Assembly (NCBI RefSeq): GCF_001898575.1
Contig: NZ_MKUD01000047.1
Span: forward strand, 1-41,007
Direction of reading: 5' to 3'
Origin: Spirosoma sp. 48-14
Lineage (GTDB): Bacteria; Bacteroidota; Bacteroidia; Cytophagales; Spirosomataceae
Length of the DNA: 41,007 bases
The stretch's first letter is position 1; each line of letters starts with the position of its first letter. Shown here piece by piece: positions 25,778 to 36,600 of the stretch. The position numbers and the translations under genes were made by a program. Under the pieces are notes generated by a model that had not been told where the DNA came from, ran no database searches, and worked only from the letters and a program-made list of their open reading frames with translations.

Positions 25778-26461
25778 TTAATCCACAATACGAAACGCCA
25801 TTTTTGCCTTCTCCCGAGAAAGGGCATTAAAATGCCACCATTCGTATTCAATGGGCGTGAAACCACCCTGGCGCATAGCCGTACGGAGAATTAATCGATT
25901 GTCCAGTTGCTTTTGCGTTAGTTTTCCGGCTTTTAACAGAACAGCTTCACGGGAAGGGTAAGCTAGTTCTCCGAAAAAATCATACTTAGTACCCATATCC
26001 AGAGGTTTTCCATCTTCAGTAGCCACCGTCAGGTCAACAGCGCATCCATAATTATGAATTGACCCCTGGCGGGGGTCTGCGACGTATTTTCGCCGTTCGC
26101 GTTCCGACAAATCAGGCAGCGCATTCCATAAATTCCACTGAGCCGAACGAGGCCGGGCAGCATCATACACCAGCAACCGAAGATTCGGATGTGCCGCCTG
26201 GAGATATTTACTAGCCAATGCCAGTTTACGGGCTGCCATTGGTTGCATATATGCCCGTGTGAGGTCGCCATATACATCCTTTCCGACAAAGTTATCTGTC
26301 GTTGAATATTTGAGTTCGACCAGAATCGTTGGGTCAACGGTTTGCACATCCACCAACCCCTGTTTGATCATGGCCGCTTCGAAGGGCTGAGCAAGCGCTG
26401 GAAAGAGAACGAAAGAGTAAAAAAATGAAAAAGCGATGGTATAGCAGACGATTTTCCTCAT
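25778..26461 (-). CDS. D-Ala-D-Ala dipeptidase (VanX/M15D-like)
   Basis: The product is 227 residues with a signal peptide (ending ALAQ, residue 25). It has the VanX/DdpX zinc ligands and catalytic residues: SIHNYGCAVDL (His136, Asp143) and EYEWWHF (Glu207, His210), plus YDAARPRS at 99-106. VanX enzymes hydrolyse D-Ala-D-Ala dipeptide. In a periplasmic form without vanA-type neighbours it more likely salvages dipeptides from peptidoglycan than gives resistance. It is divergent from the SpmAB-like gene. Confidence 0.9.
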   Translation of the reverse strand: MRKIVCYTIAFSFFYSFVLFPALAQPFEAAMIKQGLVDVQTVDPTILVELKYSTTDNFVGKDVYGDLTRAYMQPMAARKLALASKYLQAAHPNLRLLVYDAARPRSAQWNLWNALPDLSERERRKYVADPRQGSIHNYGCAVDLTVATEDGKPLDMGTKYDFFGELAYPSREAVLLKAGKLTQKQLDNRLILRTAMRQGGFTPIEYEWWHFNALSREKAKMAFRIVD

Positions 26462-26523
26462 GTTATCAGAATATCAGACTTGGTTTGAGCCAAATGTTCA
26501 TGTAAACTTACAGGGTTCTAAGT

Positions 26524-26575
26524 AAACGCCCGAGTGAACGGGCTAAATAGCCCAAGTCTGCTCATTCACGCGTTT
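26524..26575. repeat. Three-stem nested hairpin between divergent genes
   Basis: AAACGC (26524-26529) pairs with GCGTTT (26570-26575), GTGAA (26534-26538) with TTCAC (26565-26569) and GGGCTA (26540-26545) with TAGCCC (26548-26553). It ends 31 bases before the SpmAB-like start codon. It could be a regulatory leader or a cruciform. Confidence 0.45.
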
Positions 26576-26606
26576 GCTCTTTTACTCTTTCGCTCTTTTA
26601 CCACCG

Positions 26607-27842
26607 ATGGCTCTTAATTACATTTGGGTTGCTTTTTTTGTCATTGCTTTTCTGGTTGCGTTGGCCAAGCTCATTTTTCTGGGCGACACCGAAATATTCA
26701 AAATCGTTGTTGAAGGGCTGTTCGATTCATCCAAAGTGGCTGTTATGGATATTGCGCTCCCCCTGGCAGGCGTTATGACATTTTTTCTGGGATTGCTTAA
26801 CATTGGCGAGAAAGCAGGGGCGATCAACTTTATGGCACGCATTATTGGCCCATTTTTCCATAAACTCTTCCCTGAAGTTCCCGAAAATCATCCGGCCAAC
26901 GGGCAAATGATTATGAATTTTTCGGCCAATATGATTGGGCTCGACAACGCGGCCACTCCCTTTGGCCTGAAAGCTATGGCCAGCTTACAGGAACTTAACC
27001 CCAACAAAGACACGGCTTCCAATGCGCAGATCATGTTTCTGGTGCTGCATACCTCAGGTCTACAGATTATTCCGCTGAGTATTATGGCGCAACGAGCTAT
27101 CCTGGGAGCCAAAGACCCGTCGGATGTTTTCATCCCCTGTGTGATCGGAACCTATGTAACAACCGTAGTAGCGCTGGTAGCAGTAGCCATCAAGCAGCGC
27201 ATCAACCTGCTTAATACGACTGTATTGGGCTGGCTGGGTGGCATTACAGCGCTGATCGGATTGGCTTTATGGGCGCTGGCAGGCCGCCCAAAAGAGGAAA
27301 TCGAAACGATTTCGAAAGTATTCGGCAATCTGGTTCTGCTGACCATTATCGTTGCTTTTCTTGTGGGAGCACTCTGGCGAAAAGTGCCCATCTTCGAAAC
27401 GTTTATTGAAGGCGCTAAAGGCGGATTCGAAACGACAGTAAAGATTATCCCCTATCTGGTAGGGATGCTGGTCGCTATTGGTGCCTTCCGAAACGCAGGC
27501 GCTATGGATTACCTGGTTGGTGGGTTCAAGTATTTATTCGCTCTTACAGGCCTGAATACTGACTTTACGGATGCACTGCCCGTTGCGTTGATGAAACCTC
27601 TGAGTGGGGCTGGTGCTCGTGCGTTGATGATCGACGCCATGAAGCAATTCGGACCCGACTCATTTGTAGGCCGTCTTGTCTGTATCTTTCAGGGGTCGGC
27701 CGATACAACCTTTTATATTGTAGCCCTCTATTTCGGCTCGGTAGGTATTCGTAACTCACGCCATGCAATTCCCTATGGCCTTTTTGCCGATTTTGTTGGC
27801 GTCATTGCGGGTATCGCCTTAGGGTATTTCTTCTTCCACTAA
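26607..27842 (+). CDS. SpmA/SpmB-like nucleoside-recognition membrane protein
   Basis: The product is 411 residues from ATG 26607. An ATG 33 bases upstream gives a hydrophobic extension (FYSFALLPP) and is less likely. It consists of about 10 membrane helices in two halves, each carrying a nucleoside-recognition (Gate) domain: the first with ANMIGLDNAATPFGLKAM and the second with PLSGAGARALMIDAM and FQGSADTTFYI. In Bacillus these halves are separate proteins, SpmA and SpmB, of spore maturation. This organism does not sporulate, so a transport or envelope role is likely. It stands alone, divergent from the dipeptidase. Confidence 0.85.
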   Translation: MALNYIWVAFFVIAFLVALAKLIFLGDTEIFKIVVEGLFDSSKVAVMDIALPLAGVMTFFLGLLNIGEKAGAINFMARIIGPFFHKLFPEVPENHPANGQMIMNFSANMIGLDNAATPFGLKAMASLQELNPNKDTASNAQIMFLVLHTSGLQIIPLSIMAQRAILGAKDPSDVFIPCVIGTYVTTVVALVAVAIKQRINLLNTTVLGWLGGITALIGLALWALAGRPKEEIETISKVFGNLVLLTIIVAFLVGALWRKVPIFETFIEGAKGGFETTVKIIPYLVGMLVAIGAFRNAGAMDYLVGGFKYLFALTGLNTDFTDALPVALMKPLSGAGARALMIDAMKQFGPDSFVGRLVCIFQGSADTTFYIVALYFGSVGIRNSRHAIPYGLFADFVGVIAGIALGYFFFH

Positions 27843-28566
27843 TTAGCAGATCATTGGTACAGCAGGGCACTGAGGATTTCTTACTATCCTCAGAATGTCC
27901 ATTTGGCGAGTAAGTACAAAATATAACTTTTCAAAGATACATAACTTGTCGTACCAGCTAGTTACGACCTAATTGCCTCGTAAGTATTTCAACGTAAAAT
28001 ACAACAATAAGTGTTTATACATTTAATTTTATCCTTTACAAAACAAACCTTATTTTATACTATTAAAACATATGAACACGATTTTTTTATTAGAAAAATA
28101 CCACTTTTAGCAAAATATTATCTGTTTACATAATTTAACTTTTCATACTTTTATTTAAGTAATACTACTATTTAACTACTAGTCACCTGCCTTACTAGCC
28201 TGGAAATTCCAAATCAAATTCACCGACCAGGGTCCTATTGGTTATATATACTTAAACAAAAAAAAGCTTGTATACGTCTAGTGACAAAATTGCATCTTCC
28301 TCAAACAGTGATAGTTATTTTAATCACTCTCTATAAAATCGTGGATTAGTTAAAAGAATCACAATTGAACAAGATACATTTTTTAAAATTCTCAACAATC
28401 AAACAGAATTATTAAAAAATCTATACTCTTCAAAATATCCCCCAAAAGCCATTATTAGAATATTACAAAATTTCTTAACCGAAGGATAGTAGCAATTTGT
28501 ATTCTGCACCTTAACTTTGTTCGCCAATTTATTGGACGTTTAATATTATTTAATCTCTACTAACAA
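27843..28566. other. Very AT-rich gene-free stretch upstream of susC
   Basis: No supported gene is seen. The middle (about 27990-28490) is much richer in A and T than the flanking genes, with runs such as TTTTTTTATTAG and AAAAAATC. The right end carries a -7-like TAACTTTG (28512-28519) that should start the susC transcript. The AT-rich part could bind nucleoid proteins or a regulator. Confidence 0.6.
28512..28519 (+). promoter_or_regulatory. -7 element of the first susC promoter
   Basis: TAACTTTG matches TAnnTTTG exactly. It ends 47 bases before the start codon. No clear -33 motif was found 19-21 bases upstream. The following leader resembles that of the second susC (33565-33617). Confidence 0.5.
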
Positions 28567-31500
28567 ATGCGGAAAATTTTATTTGGAAGTTGGATGCTTA
28601 CGTTATTGTTCTGTCTCCCCGGTTTTGCACAGGATATAACGGTAAGCGGCCAAGTCACTTCATCAGATGATGGGTCGCTTCTGCCAGGAGTGACTGTACA
28701 GGTAAAAGGTAGCAACCGGGGAACAAACACCGACGCTCAAGGCAATTACCGCCTGACGGCTTCTGCCAATAGCACATTAGTATTTAGTTTTATCGGCTAT
28801 ACGGCGCAGGAAGTTCCGGTCAACAATCGTTCCGTTGTCAATGTCCTGCTAAAGGGCGATATGCAACAGCTCAGTGAAGTGGTTGTCATTGGCTACGGTA
28901 CGCAGACCCGTCAGGATGCTACCGGAAGTATTTCCTCCGTGAAGGGATCGACAATCGCTCAGATGCCTATTCAAAGCTTTGAATCGGGGCTGGCAGGTCG
29001 GTCGGCAGGGGTGCAGATTACGGTACCAAACGGCGTATTGAACAACCCTCCCGTTTTTCGAATTCGGGGTACAAACTCCATCTCGCTGAGCTCCTATCCG
29101 TTGATCGTTGTGGATGGTGTTCCTACCTTCACGGGTGACCAGGGCAGTACCAACGCCCCATCAAACCCGCTGGCGAGTATCAATCCCAACGACATTGAAA
29201 GCATGGACGTAGCCAAGGATGCAGCCGCTACCGCTATTTATGGTAGCCGTGCCGCCAATGGTGTCGTTTTCATCACCACCAAACGGGGTAAGTCGGGTAA
29301 GGTCCGGGTTAATTACGATGGCTGGTTAGGGTTTTCAAACACCTACCGTCTGCCCGAAATGATGAACGCCAGTCAGTATATTTCATTCAAATCACAGGCT
29401 GTTGCCAACAACCCAACCGCTTCGGCTGTAAAATTCACCCAAACCAACGATGCCAACGGCAATCCGATTGATACGCGCTGGTACGATTACATCTACCGCC
29501 AAGGCGTATCGCATAGCCATAGCGTGAACGTTTCGGGTGGTAGCGAAAATACGAACTATTACTTCTCGGTAGGGTATACTAACCAGAAAGGGGTCCTGAA
29601 TAAGAACGACTTCGGTCGTATGAATGCCCTGTTCAATGTGGATAGCAAGCTGAGCAAGCTGTTTACAATTGGGGGTAAAATCGCTATTTCGAACGAGAAG
29701 AACATATCGGCAGGTACGTCGGGATCGTTGAATGGCGAAGCGTTCAATACCGCCGGTTTAGGTCGTGTGGGTTTGGTACTGCCACCAATCCTGTCGCCAT
29801 ATAATAACGATGGGACGTATAACCTGAATGGGTCAGCTATTGGCATCGCTAATAATATTGTTGGTACGTCGGTTTCTTATCCAAACCCGCTGCCTATGCT
29901 GGATCAGAACCGGTCGAATACCGAGAACAACCACATCCAGTCGAACGCGTATGTTCAGTTCAAACCGCTTGACTGGATCACCCTACGGAGCACCTATGGT
30001 ATTGACTATCTGCTTGTTGACAACGACTTATTCCAGTCGCCACAGTCGAGTGATGGGTACAGCTCAACGGGCAATGCCACCAGCAACTTCCGTAAACTGA
30101 AAACCTGGCTATGGACCAATACGGCTCAGTTCGAAAAATCGTTTGGTGGAGCACACAACTTCAACTTATTAATAGGTCAGGAACAACAACGGACCACAAC
30201 CCTGGGCTATGGTATAAACCGTCAGAACCTGTCTGATCCTAACTACACGGTTATCCAGGCTGGTTATACCGTCAATAACCCATCCAGCATGGCTTATGGC
30301 GAAAACTACCTATTATCCGGTTTTGGCCGTTTGAACTATAACTACAAGGAGAGATACTTCCTGAGCGGTAATATACGTCAGGATGAATATTCGGCTTTGG
30401 GTGAGAAAAAAGGGGTTTTCTATGGTGTTTCAGCGGGCTGGGAAATCACCCAGGAAAATTTCTGGAAATCGGCTTCGCTGGATAACATTTTCAGCAGTTT
30501 CAAGCTACGCGGTAGCTATGGTAAAGTGGGTAACATCGGTGGTATTAACGACTATTCACCTTATTCCCTGTACGCGTCTGGCTTGTATGGTGGTGCCGCT
30601 ACGCTGGCTTTCAACGTGGTTGGTAACCCAGCCCTTAAGTGGGAAACGAGTACCAAAACTGACATTGGCATTAACTTTGGCCTGCTGAACAACCGGATTT
30701 CAGGCGAGATTGCCTACTATAAAAACGATATCAACAACCTGATTCTTAACGTAGCTCAAGCTCCGTCTACAGGGATTCCGGGTACATTGTCAGGTGTTGC
30801 TTATCCGCCACAGAACGTAGGTACGATGTACAACAAAGGGTTAGAGCTTTCGCTGAATGCCCGAATCATCAATACCAAGGACTTCCAGTGGAGCTCGAAC
30901 TTCAACATCACCTTCAACAAAAATGAAGTAACTGCCCTGGCGCCGGGTCTGAATGTTCTACAAACGGGCACATCGGGTCTGGAAACGGTAAACCAAACGC
31001 AACCAGGTTATTCGCTGGGTTATTTGTGGGTAGTAAAAACCAATGGTGTTGATCCGGCTACGGGTAAGCGAATTTTCGTTAATTCGGCAGGTCAGAATGT
31101 GTATTATCAGTTCTACGCGCCATCGGGTGAATTCAACTATTCGACCACACCCGATGGTAAAACCAGATACGTGAGCCCAACGGGTGGTTCCTCCATTACA
31201 CAGGCCAACGATGGGGTGATGTATGCCAACGTAGTTCCTAAACAGTATGGCGGCTGGGATAACAACTTCAAATACAAGAACTTCGATCTCGGCGTTCTGT
31301 TGACCTATCAATTAGGTTTCTCGGTTTACTACGGTACCAACGCAGGTCTGCACGATCAACGGTTCTGGAACAATGCAACGGATGTGTTGACGGATGCCTG
31401 GCAGAAAGAAGGCGACACGGGTAAGAAATACGCGAAACCCGTATTTAACGACAATACGTCAAATGGCTCAGCTTTCCCGCTGGACATTAACGTCTTCAAA

Positions 31501-31755
31501 GGCGACTTCCTGAAAGTTCGGTCGGTTACGTTTGGCTATACATTGCCAAACAACCTGCTGGCGAAAATCAAGATGAGCAACCTGCGCCTGTATGTCAGCG
31601 GTCAGAACCTGGCTGTTCTTACAAAATATCCTGGCCCAGATCCAGAAGTATCGTCAAACGGAGCTACAACATCAGGGAACAGTGCTCAAGGCGTCGACAG
31701 AAATACAATTGGTAATGCTCGCACGATCACCTTTGGTATCAGAGCCGGATTCTAA
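28567..31755 (+). CDS. SusC/RagA TonB-dependent transporter, first plus-strand unit
   Basis: The product is 1062 residues. A signal peptide (residues 1-21, ending GFAQ) leads to a carboxypeptidase-regulatory-like domain (about 24-98, VSGQVTSSDDGSLLPGVTVQ), a TonB-box region (LSEVVVIGYGTQTR, about 102-115), a plug with the SusC signature (IESMDVAKDAAATAIYGSRA) and the barrel, ending ARTITFGIRAGF. No STN domain is present, so it is not built for sigma signalling, and no sigma or anti-sigma gene is adjacent. It imports a ligand captured by the SusD encoded 18 bases downstream. Substrate cannot be inferred. Confidence 0.95.
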   Translation: MRKILFGSWMLTLLFCLPGFAQDITVSGQVTSSDDGSLLPGVTVQVKGSNRGTNTDAQGNYRLTASANSTLVFSFIGYTAQEVPVNNRSVVNVLLKGDMQQLSEVVVIGYGTQTRQDATGSISSVKGSTIAQMPIQSFESGLAGRSAGVQITVPNGVLNNPPVFRIRGTNSISLSSYPLIVVDGVPTFTGDQGSTNAPSNPLASINPNDIESMDVAKDAAATAIYGSRAANGVVFITTKRGKSGKVRVNYDGWLGFSNTYRLPEMMNASQYISFKSQAVANNPTASAVKFTQTNDANGNPIDTRWYDYIYRQGVSHSHSVNVSGGSENTNYYFSVGYTNQKGVLNKNDFGRMNALFNVDSKLSKLFTIGGKIAISNEKNISAGTSGSLNGEAFNTAGLGRVGLVLPPILSPYNNDGTYNLNGSAIGIANNIVGTSVSYPNPLPMLDQNRSNTENNHIQSNAYVQFKPLDWITLRSTYGIDYLLVDNDLFQSPQSSDGYSSTGNATSNFRKLKTWLWTNTAQFEKSFGGAHNFNLLIGQEQQRTTTLGYGINRQNLSDPNYTVIQAGYTVNNPSSMAYGENYLLSGFGRLNYNYKERYFLSGNIRQDEYSALGEKKGVFYGVSAGWEITQENFWKSASLDNIFSSFKLRGSYGKVGNIGGINDYSPYSLYASGLYGGAATLAFNVVGNPALKWETSTKTDIGINFGLLNNRISGEIAYYKNDINNLILNVAQAPSTGIPGTLSGVAYPPQNVGTMYNKGLELSLNARIINTKDFQWSSNFNITFNKNEVTALAPGLNVLQTGTSGLETVNQTQPGYSLGYLWVVKTNGVDPATGKRIFVNSAGQNVYYQFYAPSGEFNYSTTPDGKTRYVSPTGGSSITQANDGVMYANVVPKQYGGWDNNFKYKNFDLGVLLTYQLGFSVYYGTNAGLHDQRFWNNATDVLTDAWQKEGDTGKKYAKPVFNDNTSNGSAFPLDINVFKGDFLKVRSVTFGYTLPNNLLAKIKMSNLRLYVSGQNLAVLTKYPGPDPEVSSNGATTSGNSAQGVDRNTIGNARTITFGIRAGF

Positions 31756-31773
31756 TTCAAGCTTAAGAAACAC

Positions 31774-33252
31774 ATGAAACGTTATTTCAAATACATAGCC
31801 GTTGTTTGCCTGACGCTGTTGGGAGCTAGTTCCTGTAATCGGGATCTGCTGACCCCAATCCCGCAGACATCCGTATCTGACGCATCCGCTTTCAGCACGA
31901 CAACACGGGTACAAACTCAGCTTCTGTCGCTATACGGAGCTTTAAAAGATGGTAACTTCTACGGTGGCCGTTATGTAATCTATGGCGACATCCGGGGTGA
32001 AGAATTTATCAATGAAACCTCCAACCTGGTAACCGGTTCCGACGTTTGGGGCTTAAACGCTACCAACAGCGCTACAGCCGTAGTTAACCTATGGTATTTC
32101 GCTTATCTGGCCATCAACAAGTGCAACATCTTCCTGGATGGTATGGCCGCTGGTGGGTCGAACGTGGTTGGTACTGATGCTTCAGCCAAATATATTGCCG
32201 AAGCGAAGTTTATCCGGGCACTGAGCTATTACAGTCTGCTTCAGTATTACGCCCGCCCCTATGCCGACGGTAACGGAACCAAGCCTGGTGTTCCCCTGCG
32301 TCTGAATGGCATCAAAGGCGTAGGTCAATCCGATCTGGTACGTAGCAGTGTAGCTGACGTATATGCTCAGGTGCTGAAAGATCTGAACGAAGCCGAGGCT
32401 AGTTTGCCCTCAACGTATGCTACGGCCGCCGATAATACGACACGGGCTCATAAAAACACAGCCATCGCGTTGAAAACACGGGTATATCTGAGCATGCAGA
32501 ATTACGCGTCGGTGATTACAGAAGCGAACAAGATTGTAAGCGCAACGGCTCCTTTCAAAGCGCCAACGGGCGTAGCGAATCAGTTGCAGGCCGACATTGC
32601 TACCGTGTTTACAAACTACACCACGACGGAATCTATCCTGTCAATGCCGATGACGTCGACGTCGGGTGATTTCCCAGGTACACAAAACCAGTTGGCCTAC
32701 TACTTCTCGCCCAATACTGCGAATGGTGGTGTGGGCAATGGCGAGTACTCTCTTAATGCCAAGGGAATTATTGCTGAGCCAACCTGGACAGCTACCGACA
32801 AACGGCGGTCGTTCATTAAACAATCAGGTTCGGGAGCTAACCTGAAAAACTGGTTGATTAAATACAAAGCTCCAAGCCCCTATACGGATTATGTTCCAGT
32901 TATGCGCTATTCTGAAGTGCTGCTGAACCTGGCAGAAGCCAAAGTTCGGAGTACCAATACGGTCGACGCACAGGCCGTTGCTCTGTTAAATGCCGTTCGG
33001 AATCGTTCCGATGCAGCTACGACATTCACAGCAGCTAACTTCGCTACGTCAACAGATCTGATCAATGCGATTTTACTGGAGCGCCGAATCGAGTTTCTCG
33101 GTGAAGGATTACGCAATAATGATCTGGTACGTCTGCTCCAGACGATTCCGGCTAAAGGAACGGTTCCTGCCAAAACGGCTTCCGAACCTAACTACATCTG
33201 GCCTATTTCAGCATCAGAACTGGCGCTGAACAAACTGGCTACGGACAATTAA
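31774..33252 (+). CDS. SusD/RagB-family lipoprotein, first plus-strand unit
   Basis: The product is 492 residues. A lipoprotein signal ends in GASSC (Cys21). SusD features are PIPQTSVSDASAF, NLWYFAYLAINKCNIFLDGM, EAKFIRALSYYSLLQYYARPY, RYSEVLLNLAEAKVR and LERRIEFLGEGLRNNDLVRL. It binds the substrate on the cell surface for the partner SusC. It is 18 bases downstream of susC and is followed by a strong terminator, so the unit is a two-gene operon. Confidence 0.95.
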   Translation: MKRYFKYIAVVCLTLLGASSCNRDLLTPIPQTSVSDASAFSTTTRVQTQLLSLYGALKDGNFYGGRYVIYGDIRGEEFINETSNLVTGSDVWGLNATNSATAVVNLWYFAYLAINKCNIFLDGMAAGGSNVVGTDASAKYIAEAKFIRALSYYSLLQYYARPYADGNGTKPGVPLRLNGIKGVGQSDLVRSSVADVYAQVLKDLNEAEASLPSTYATAADNTTRAHKNTAIALKTRVYLSMQNYASVITEANKIVSATAPFKAPTGVANQLQADIATVFTNYTTTESILSMPMTSTSGDFPGTQNQLAYYFSPNTANGGVGNGEYSLNAKGIIAEPTWTATDKRRSFIKQSGSGANLKNWLIKYKAPSPYTDYVPVMRYSEVLLNLAEAKVRSTNTVDAQAVALLNAVRNRSDAATTFTAANFATSTDLINAILLERRIEFLGEGLRNNDLVRLLQTIPAKGTVPAKTASEPNYIWPISASELALNKLATDN

Positions 33253-33267
33253 TCTGATTCGCTTAGT

Positions 33268-33313
33268 ACTAAAAAAGGCGGCTACCTTGCTCAGGGTAGC
33301 CGCCTTTTTTAGT
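33268..33313 (+). terminator. Strong intrinsic terminator
   Basis: A perfect 19-bp stem (ACTAAAAAAGGCGGCTACC at 33268-33286, its complement at 33295-33313) with an 8-base loop ends in a run of six T. It is 15 bases past the SusD stop codon and separates the two SusCD units. The A-run on the left arm makes it bidirectional in principle. Confidence 0.92.
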
Positions 33314-33564
33314 AACTATACCAACCAGCAAAGGATTAAAAAGCATATAGGACAAGCCGTGCTAGTCCGGAATCCTAGCAAGACAGTAGCAACCAACAAG
33401 TTTTTCTACCATTTTTTGTACAAATTCTAGTTTTGGTGCAACATACTCACAGCAAAAATGTCTTTATTGATTTAAGTAAAATCAATCAAATAAATACAAT
33501 CCTCCGACGCCATTACTGTAAAAAAAAGTGGCTGACATTTATCTACTACTTGAGAAACAGGCAG

Positions 33565-33572
33565 TATATTTG
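33565..33572 (+). promoter_or_regulatory. -7 element of the second susC promoter
   Basis: TATATTTG matches TAnnTTTG exactly and ends 45 bases before the start codon, the same distance as in the first susC (47). After it, both leaders share TTGTTC, TTTAATAT, TTAATCTCTACT and ACAAATG. Confidence 0.5.
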
Positions 33573-33617
33573 TTCCCATTTTTGACTATTTTAATATCAA
33601 TTAATCTCTACTCACAA

Positions 33618-36600
33618 ATGCGGAAAATTCTATTGGGAAGCTGGTTGCTTTCGTTGTTGTTCTGTTTGCCCCTTATGGCACAGGACATTACCGTGAGCGG
33701 CCGCGTCACTTCATCAGATGACGGTTCCACCTTACCCGGCGTGAGCGTTCAGGTAAAGGGAACAACTAAAGGTACTACTACCGACGCCAACGGACGTTAC
33801 CAAATCAGTGTACCGGCTTCAGCCCGGCTTATTTTCAGTTTCATTGGCTATACCAGTCAGGATCTGGCTGTTGGCAATCAAACCACACTCAATGTTGCTC
33901 TGGTAGCTGGCTCCCAGTCGCTCGACGAGATCGTTGTAACGGCTCAAGGGATCGAACGCGACAAGCGATCGCTGGGATACGCAACCCAGGAAGTAGGTGG
34001 TAATATTCTGGCACAACGCTCAGAACCAAACCTGCTCAACGCCCTTCAGGGTAAAGTCTCCGGCGTACAGATCAACACCCAGAGTGGTGCTCCTGGCGCA
34101 TCGACCAACATCAACATTCGGGGGATTACGTCGTTCAACGGATCAAACCAACCGTTGATCGTGGTGGATGGTATCATCTTCAGTAATGATGTCAACAACA
34201 CCCAGAATACGCTGTTTGGCTCGCAACCATCGAACCGTCTGGCCGATGTTAACCCCGAAAGTATCGAATCGGTTAACATTCTGAAAGGGCCAGCTGCTGC
34301 CGTATTATACGGTTCGCGTGCATCGGCCGGTGCTATTGTGATCACCACAAAGTCGGGTCGTAACAACAACAACAAAACGGAAGTAACGGTAAATTCGTCG
34401 TACAACGTTCAGAACGTATACGGTATCCCTAAATTCCAGAACGACTACGGGCAGGGCGCCAATAACCTATTCAACTCGACATCAACCAACTCCTGGGGCC
34501 CTCCTTTTGCCGGAGGACCAACGTCAGTAACGAACACCCAGGGCAATACAGTGCCGTATCAGGCATATCCCAACAACGTAAAAGACTTTTATCGTCAGGG
34601 AATGATTCTGCAGAATTCGGTCAATATTGCTTCGGGTGATGCGAACCGGAACTACATTTTGGCGATTGGCAACACGCTACAGAATGGGGTTGTCCAGAAT
34701 TCGAAGTTTAACCGAACCAACGTTCAGTTAGGTGGTGAAACAAGATTACAGAACGGCTTACGCATCAGTGCACAGGGTAACTATGTACAGACTGTTTCGG
34801 TAGGTATTCCAGGCGGTAATGGAGCCAGTGCTTTCGGGCAGATTACGCGTATACCACGCAGTTATGACCTGGCCAATGAGAGCTATCAGGATGCCAACGG
34901 CAAAAGCGTTTACTTTACGCCAAGCACCAACAACCCGCAGTGGAGCGTAAACAACGAACGACTGGACGGACAGGTAGACCGTTTCTTCGGTAACTTCCAG
35001 GTTGGATACGACATTACCAAATGGTTGAACGTAGCGTACCGGGTTACGGGTGATACCTACGCTGACCGCCGGAAACTGACGCTGCCTATTGGCGCTGGAC
35101 GTTCTCCGCTGGGTGAAATACAACAGGACAATTTCTTCCGTAGTGAACTTAATGGTGACCTGCTTATTTCGGCTCGTAAAGACAATCTGTTTATCGAAGG
35201 CTTGAATGCAAACTTATTGCTGGGTAACAATATTAACCAGCGTAAATCGCAGGAGCTTTATACCGATGCCGCTTCGCTGACGATTCCAGGTTTCTATAAC
35301 GTGAGCAATGGTACTGTATTTACAGGAAGTGGTGAAACAAGTACCCTCCGTCGATTAGTCGGGTATTATGGTCAGTTGTCGTTAAATTACAACAACTACC
35401 TCTTCGTGGAACTGTCGGGCCGGGCCGACCAATCATCGACGCTGCCCCAAGCCAACAATACCTACTTCTATCCATCGGCAGCCGTCAGTTTTGTTCCGAC
35501 CGATGCCTTCAAGCTTAACTCGGACATCCTTTCGTATGCAAAAGTACGAGCCAGCCTTGCCCGGGTAGGACGTGATGCAGATCCTTACCTGCTTAACTCG
35601 GTCTATGTTTCTCAATCGTATGGTAACAACGTAGCTAGTATCACATTCCCGCTGTCAATTGCAGGGGCCAACATTCCGGGTTTCGGGGTTAGCTCACGTA
35701 TCGGCAATAACAACCTGACACCTGAGTTTGTAACGTCCTGGGAAGTTGGTGCCAATCTGGGCTTCTTCAAGAACCGACTCAGCATTGATGCTACCTACTT
35801 CGAATCGCGCAGTACAGACCAGATTTTTAACGTAGCCATATCGAACTCAACGGGCTATAGCACCCGAACAACCAACGTTGGGGAATTGCTGAACAAGGGG
35901 GTTGAACTAGTTGTCAATGCAACGCCTGTTCGTGTAAGCGGTTTCAAATGGGATCTTACGCTGAACTATACGCTGATTCGGAATAAAGTAGTTTCGATTG
36001 CTCCAGGTGTGAAATCAGCCAATATTACAGGTAACTCGTTTACGGGTATTGCGCCGTCTATCTACGAAGGATATCCCTATGGAGTTATTGTTGGCACGGC
36101 CAATGCTCGTGTGCAAAATACTGATCCGACCGCACAATATTATGATGCAACCGGCCAGTATGCAGGTCAGTATGTCGTGAATGGCACAACAGGTGCCTTT
36201 GCTCCGGGTATTCCGAACTCAGTTATTTCAACACCACAGCCTAATTATACAGCTGGTCTGACCAACACCTTCTCGTATAAAGGCATTTCGTTGTCTGTGT
36301 TGATCGATACACGCCAGGGTGGGCAGATTTACTCATTCCCAATGGTTGACTATAAGAATACTGGCGCCCTGTACGTAACCGGTATCGACCGCGATCAACC
36401 CCGTATTCTACCGGGTGTTATTCAGAATGCAGATGGAACCTTCCGGCCTAACAACATCCAGGTACCTGCTCAAACCTATTGGGGCAACGTAGGAGGTCTG
36501 GCTTCCGAAGCGGCTGTATTCGATGCCACGGTTTATCGCCTGCGTGAAATCGCCCTGAACTATACGATACCGAAAAGCTGGATTAGCAAAACGCCATTCG

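Larger units (their letters stand above)
33253..33617. other. Gene-free stretch between the two SusCD units
   Basis: It holds a terminator at 33268-33313 and a promoter-like TATATTTG at 33565-33572. The leader from 33573 to the start codon resembles that of the first susC. Nothing else was recognised. Confidence 0.7.

Noticed and set aside
25778..26461. Vancomycin resistance
   Set aside because: The VanX-like protein is exported and has no VanA or VanH partner near by, so peptidoglycan salvage is more likely than resistance.
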